Shown: positions 61,652 to 64,000 of the stretch, piece after piece | How positions within the stretch are numbered: position 1 is the first letter of the stretch | How the letters are laid out: every line of letters begins with the position of its first letter | Source: JBEDUK01 sp963781595 | GTDB taxonomy: Bacteria; Actinomycetota; UBA4738 | Length of the DNA stretch: 64,000 nt | NCBI GenBank assembly: GCA_963781595.1 | Contig: CAWAGG010000006.1 | Span: forward strand, 496,001-560,000 | Direction of reading: 5' to 3' | Translations under genes and position numbers: made by a program | The notes under the pieces: generated by a model | The model's database searches: none | The model's input: the letters and a program-made list of their open reading frames with translations, nothing else | What the model was told of the DNA's origin: nothing

Positions 61652-62823
61652 AGGCGCTCGCGATCGCCGGGATGAACCTCCGACGCCAGTTCCGCGAGCC
61701 GGCGAACATCTTCTTCGTGTTCGTCTTCCCGCTGCTCCTGATCCTGATCCTGGGGGCGGCGTTCGGGGCCGGCGCGTCGCCGAAGCTCGGCGTCGTGGCG
61801 GTGCGGGTCGGGCCGCTCGGGACGCAGCTGGTCGGCGCGCTCGACGCGACGGCGGACCTGGACGTCGTGCGGTTCGATGAACGCGACGCGCTGCTCACGG
61901 CCGTGGAGCGCGGGACGGTACAGGCCGGCATCGTGGTGCCGGCCGGGTACGACGCGTCGCTGCGGGCCGGGCGCGCCGTGACGGTCGCGTACGTGTCGTC
62001 GCCGAACGATCTGGCGAAGCAGCTGTCCCAGACGGTCGACTCGTCGATCGCGCGGCAGAACGCCGTGGTCCGCGCGGCGCGGTTCGCGCAGGCGAACGGG
62101 ATCGCGCCCGGGGCCGGCCTGTCGACCGAGGCGGCGATCGCGCTGGCCGAACGGCTCCAGCGAGCGGTCCCCGCGATCCAGGTCCGCGCGGTCATCGCCG
62201 GAACGTCGGCGTTCCCCGCGACGAGCGGGCGGTTCGACCTGACCGCCAGCACGGAGCTGCTGCTGTTCGTGTTCCTGACCTCGTTGACGGGTGCCGTCGC
62301 ACTGATCGAGACGCGGCGCCTCGGGGTCTCGCGCCGGATGCTGTCCACGCCGACGCCGGTGAGCACGATCCTCGGCGGCGAGACGCTCGGGCGGTTCGGC
62401 GTCGCGATGGTGCAGGGGCTGTTCATCATGCTGGGCTCGGCGCTGTTGTTCGGCGTGAACTGGGGTCAGCCGCTGGGCGCGGCGGCGATCCTGATCTCCT
62501 TCTCGCTGGTCGGGGCCGGCGCGGGCATGCTGCTGGGGTCGATCGCGCGCTCGGAGCAGCAGGCGATCCCGTTCGGCCTGTTGCTGGGGATCGGGCTCGG
62601 CGCGCTCGGCGGCTGCATGGTCCCGCTGCAGATCTTCACGCCGGGGATGCGCCGCATCGCGCACGTGACGCCGCAAGCATGGGCGAACGACGCCTTCTCG
62701 GCCCTGCTGGCGCACGGCGGCTCGATCGTGACGGTCGCGCGGTACGTCGCGATCCTGCTCGCGTACGCGGCGGTGCTCCTGGCGGTCGCGACGTGGCGCC
62801 TGCGCCGCACGCTCACGGCCTGA
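61648..62823 (+). CDS. ABC-2 type transporter permease, second subunit
   Basis: 391 residues with the same plan as its neighbour: helix (about 20-42), extracytoplasmic domain (about 45-205) and five helices. NLRRQFREPANIFFVFVFPLL and LIETRRLGVSRRMLSTPTP are the ABC-2 features. ATG 61648 overlaps the upstream stop. The two permeases probably form a heterodimer with the ATPase dimer, an export pump. Confidence 0.93.
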   Translation: MKALAIAGMNLRRQFREPANIFFVFVFPLLLILILGAAFGAGASPKLGVVAVRVGPLGTQLVGALDATADLDVVRFDERDALLTAVERGTVQAGIVVPAGYDASLRAGRAVTVAYVSSPNDLAKQLSQTVDSSIARQNAVVRAARFAQANGIAPGAGLSTEAAIALAERLQRAVPAIQVRAVIAGTSAFPATSGRFDLTASTELLLFVFLTSLTGAVALIETRRLGVSRRMLSTPTPVSTILGGETLGRFGVAMVQGLFIMLGSALLFGVNWGQPLGAAAILISFSLVGAGAGMLLGSIARSEQQAIPFGLLLGIGLGALGGCMVPLQIFTPGMRRIAHVTPQAWANDAFSALLAHGGSIVTVARYVAILLAYAAVLLAVATWRLRRTLTA

Positions 62824-62851
62824 CGATGCCTCATCCGCCGTCGGGGGCCGT

Positions 62852-64000
62852 TCAGCGCGGGCCCAGGCGGCGCGGGAGCCGTCCGGCCACCGGGAACAGC
62901 GCGAAGCCCGCGACCGCGGCCAGCGCGAACGCGCCGCTGAGCCCCGCCGCCAGCGACACGCCGGCCGCCGCCGCCAGGGCCACGGCCGACCCGCCGAGCC
63001 CCGGACCGAGCGACGCCCCGAACGTGTCGGAGAGCGCGGCCGAGGCGACCACCGAGGTCTGGCGGCCCGGTTCGGCCTGATCCATCGCCACGAGCGGGAT
63101 CGTCGGGAAGCCGATCCCCATCCCGACCCCGCCGATCGTCCACGCGACGTAGGCGACGGCGAGCGGCACGCTCGGGTTCAGGGTCGCCCAGACGCCCGCG
63201 ACGCCGACCAGGATCAGGACGCCGGCCAGCGAGATCAGCCAGCCGGGCGAACGGCCCGCGATCGCGCGCGCCTGCCACCACGTCCCGGCCGTCCACGCGA
63301 TCGCCGAGAGCGTCACGACCACGCCGGCGACCGCGACGCTCTGCCCGCGAACCCGTTGCAAGAGCAGCGGGACGAACCCGTCGACGCCGAAGTAGACGAA
63401 GCTCAGCAGGAACGCGGCCGCCACCGCCGCCGGGAGCCCCCGGCGCGCGGTGAGCGAGCCGGCGGGGAGGATCCGGCGCAGCGTCGGGATCAGGATCGCG
63501 ATCCCGGCGGCGGCCAGCGGGATGGTCCACCACTCGAGGTCCGTCAGCGCGAACAGGAGCGCGCCCGCCCCGACCGCCAGCAGCACGATCCAGACGATGC
63601 CGACGCTCGGTTCGGATGAACGCGTCGGCCGCGTTCCGCGCAGCTCGGGCAGCACCAGGACGGCGGCGACCAGCACGAACGGCAACGAGACGAGGAACGC
63701 GTAGCGCCAGCCGACGGTGCTCGCGAACAGCGCGCCGAGCGGCGGCCCGATCACGCCCGGCACCACCCACGCCGCGGTGAGCAACGCGATGATCCGTGGC
63801 CGGAACGCGTCCGGGTACGTCTGCGCCACGGCCCCCAGCGACACCGCGTACTGGGCGCCCAGGCCCCAGCCCTGCAGGAACCGGCCGAGGATCAGCATCG
63901 GCATGTCCTGGGCGGTCGACGCGACCAGGGTTCCGGCGACGAAGATCACCAGCACCATCGACAGGGCAACCGCCGGGCCCCTCCGGTCGGCGAGCCGGCC
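62852..64000 (-). CDS. Major facilitator superfamily transporter (N-terminus beyond window)
   Basis: At least 382 residues, open to the window edge. The first visible residues, GRLADRRGPAVALSMVLVIF, contain MFS motif A, so about 60 residues are missing. About eleven helices remain, with GPPLGALFASTVGWRYAFLVSLPF as in the drug:H+ antiporter (DHA2-like) group. Substrate unknown. Convergent with the ABC exporter. Confidence 0.92.
   Translation of the reverse strand, partial: GRLADRRGPAVALSMVLVIFVAGTLVASTAQDMPMLILGRFLQGWGLGAQYAVSLGAVAQTYPDAFRPRIIALLTAAWVVPGVIGPPLGALFASTVGWRYAFLVSLPFVLVAAVLVLPELRGTRPTRSSEPSVGIVWIVLLAVGAGALLFALTDLEWWTIPLAAAGIAILIPTLRRILPAGSLTARRGLPAAVAAAFLLSFVYFGVDGFVPLLLQRVRGQSVAVAGVVVTLSAIAWTAGTWWQARAIAGRSPGWLISLAGVLILVGVAGVWATLNPSVPLAVAYVAWTIGGVGMGIGFPTIPLVAMDQAEPGRQTSVVASAALSDTFGASLGPGLGGSAVALAAAAGVSLAAGLSGAFALAAVAGFALFPVAGRLPRRLGPR

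Overview
The window is GC-rich (roughly 70% by eye), tightly packed bacterial DNA with many ATG/GTG/TTG starts. Its gene content points to Actinomycetota or a close relative, probably uncultured: TatA/TatB-type genes, an ECF sigma factor paired with a CU044_5270-like membrane protein, DrrAB-type ABC exporters, an MmpL-like transporter with its TetR gene, a CIRCE-controlled groEL and a Gram-positive-type SOS box. No rRNA, tRNA or CRISPR array was seen. Transcription looks strongly leaderless: about twenty gene starts lie 6-10 bases after a TAnnnT -10 hexamer with no ribosome binding site.

Layout. 1-6750: groEL under CIRCE, then three secreted NlpC/P60 peptidoglycan hydrolases interleaved with two Tat genes and a degenerate receiver-domain protein. 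6900-16900: an operon of two acyl-CoA dehydrogenases and a GroES-like protein, an aldo/keto reductase, a Nudix hydrolase, modABC, a DUF309 protein, a hemolysin III-type membrane protein and a ROK kinase. 17000-24000: MmpL-TetR, a PLP decarboxylase, azlCD and two poorly known genes. 24100-28900: a ribbon-helix-helix antitoxin and broken PIN toxin directly upstream of the Hen1-Pnkp RNA-repair pair. 28900-41000: VanZ, a UvrD-like helicase with an SOS box, tyrosine phenol-lyase, a methyltransferase, a GNAT enzyme, DrrAB, an AlkZ-related protein, a LON-domain protein, an HtrA protease and an aldo/keto reductase. 41100-53360: thioesterase, MFS exporter, PfpI, cupin, MsrB, oxidoreductase, a DUF2207 protein, a HerA-like ATPase, an M20 amidohydrolase, the sigma/CU044 pair and a truncated TPR regulator. 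53364-55690: an AT-richer island with an unknown gene, a shattered Rhs remnant and small ORFs. 55693-64000: fumarase, a trimethylamine-dehydrogenase-like flavoprotein with a palindromic operator, a three-gene ABC-2 exporter and an MFS gene cut by the window edge.

The most notable unit is the RNA-damage neighbourhood at 24.1-28.9 kb: an RNA-cleaving-type PIN toxin module immediately before the Hen1/Pnkp system, which repairs and 2'-O-methylates RNA cut by ribotoxins. Several genes carry single-base frame disruptions (decarboxylase twice, PIN toxin, Hen1, GNAT, TPR protein, Rhs several times) in which the conserved protein continues in another frame. These are either assembly indels or real decay; raw reads would decide.
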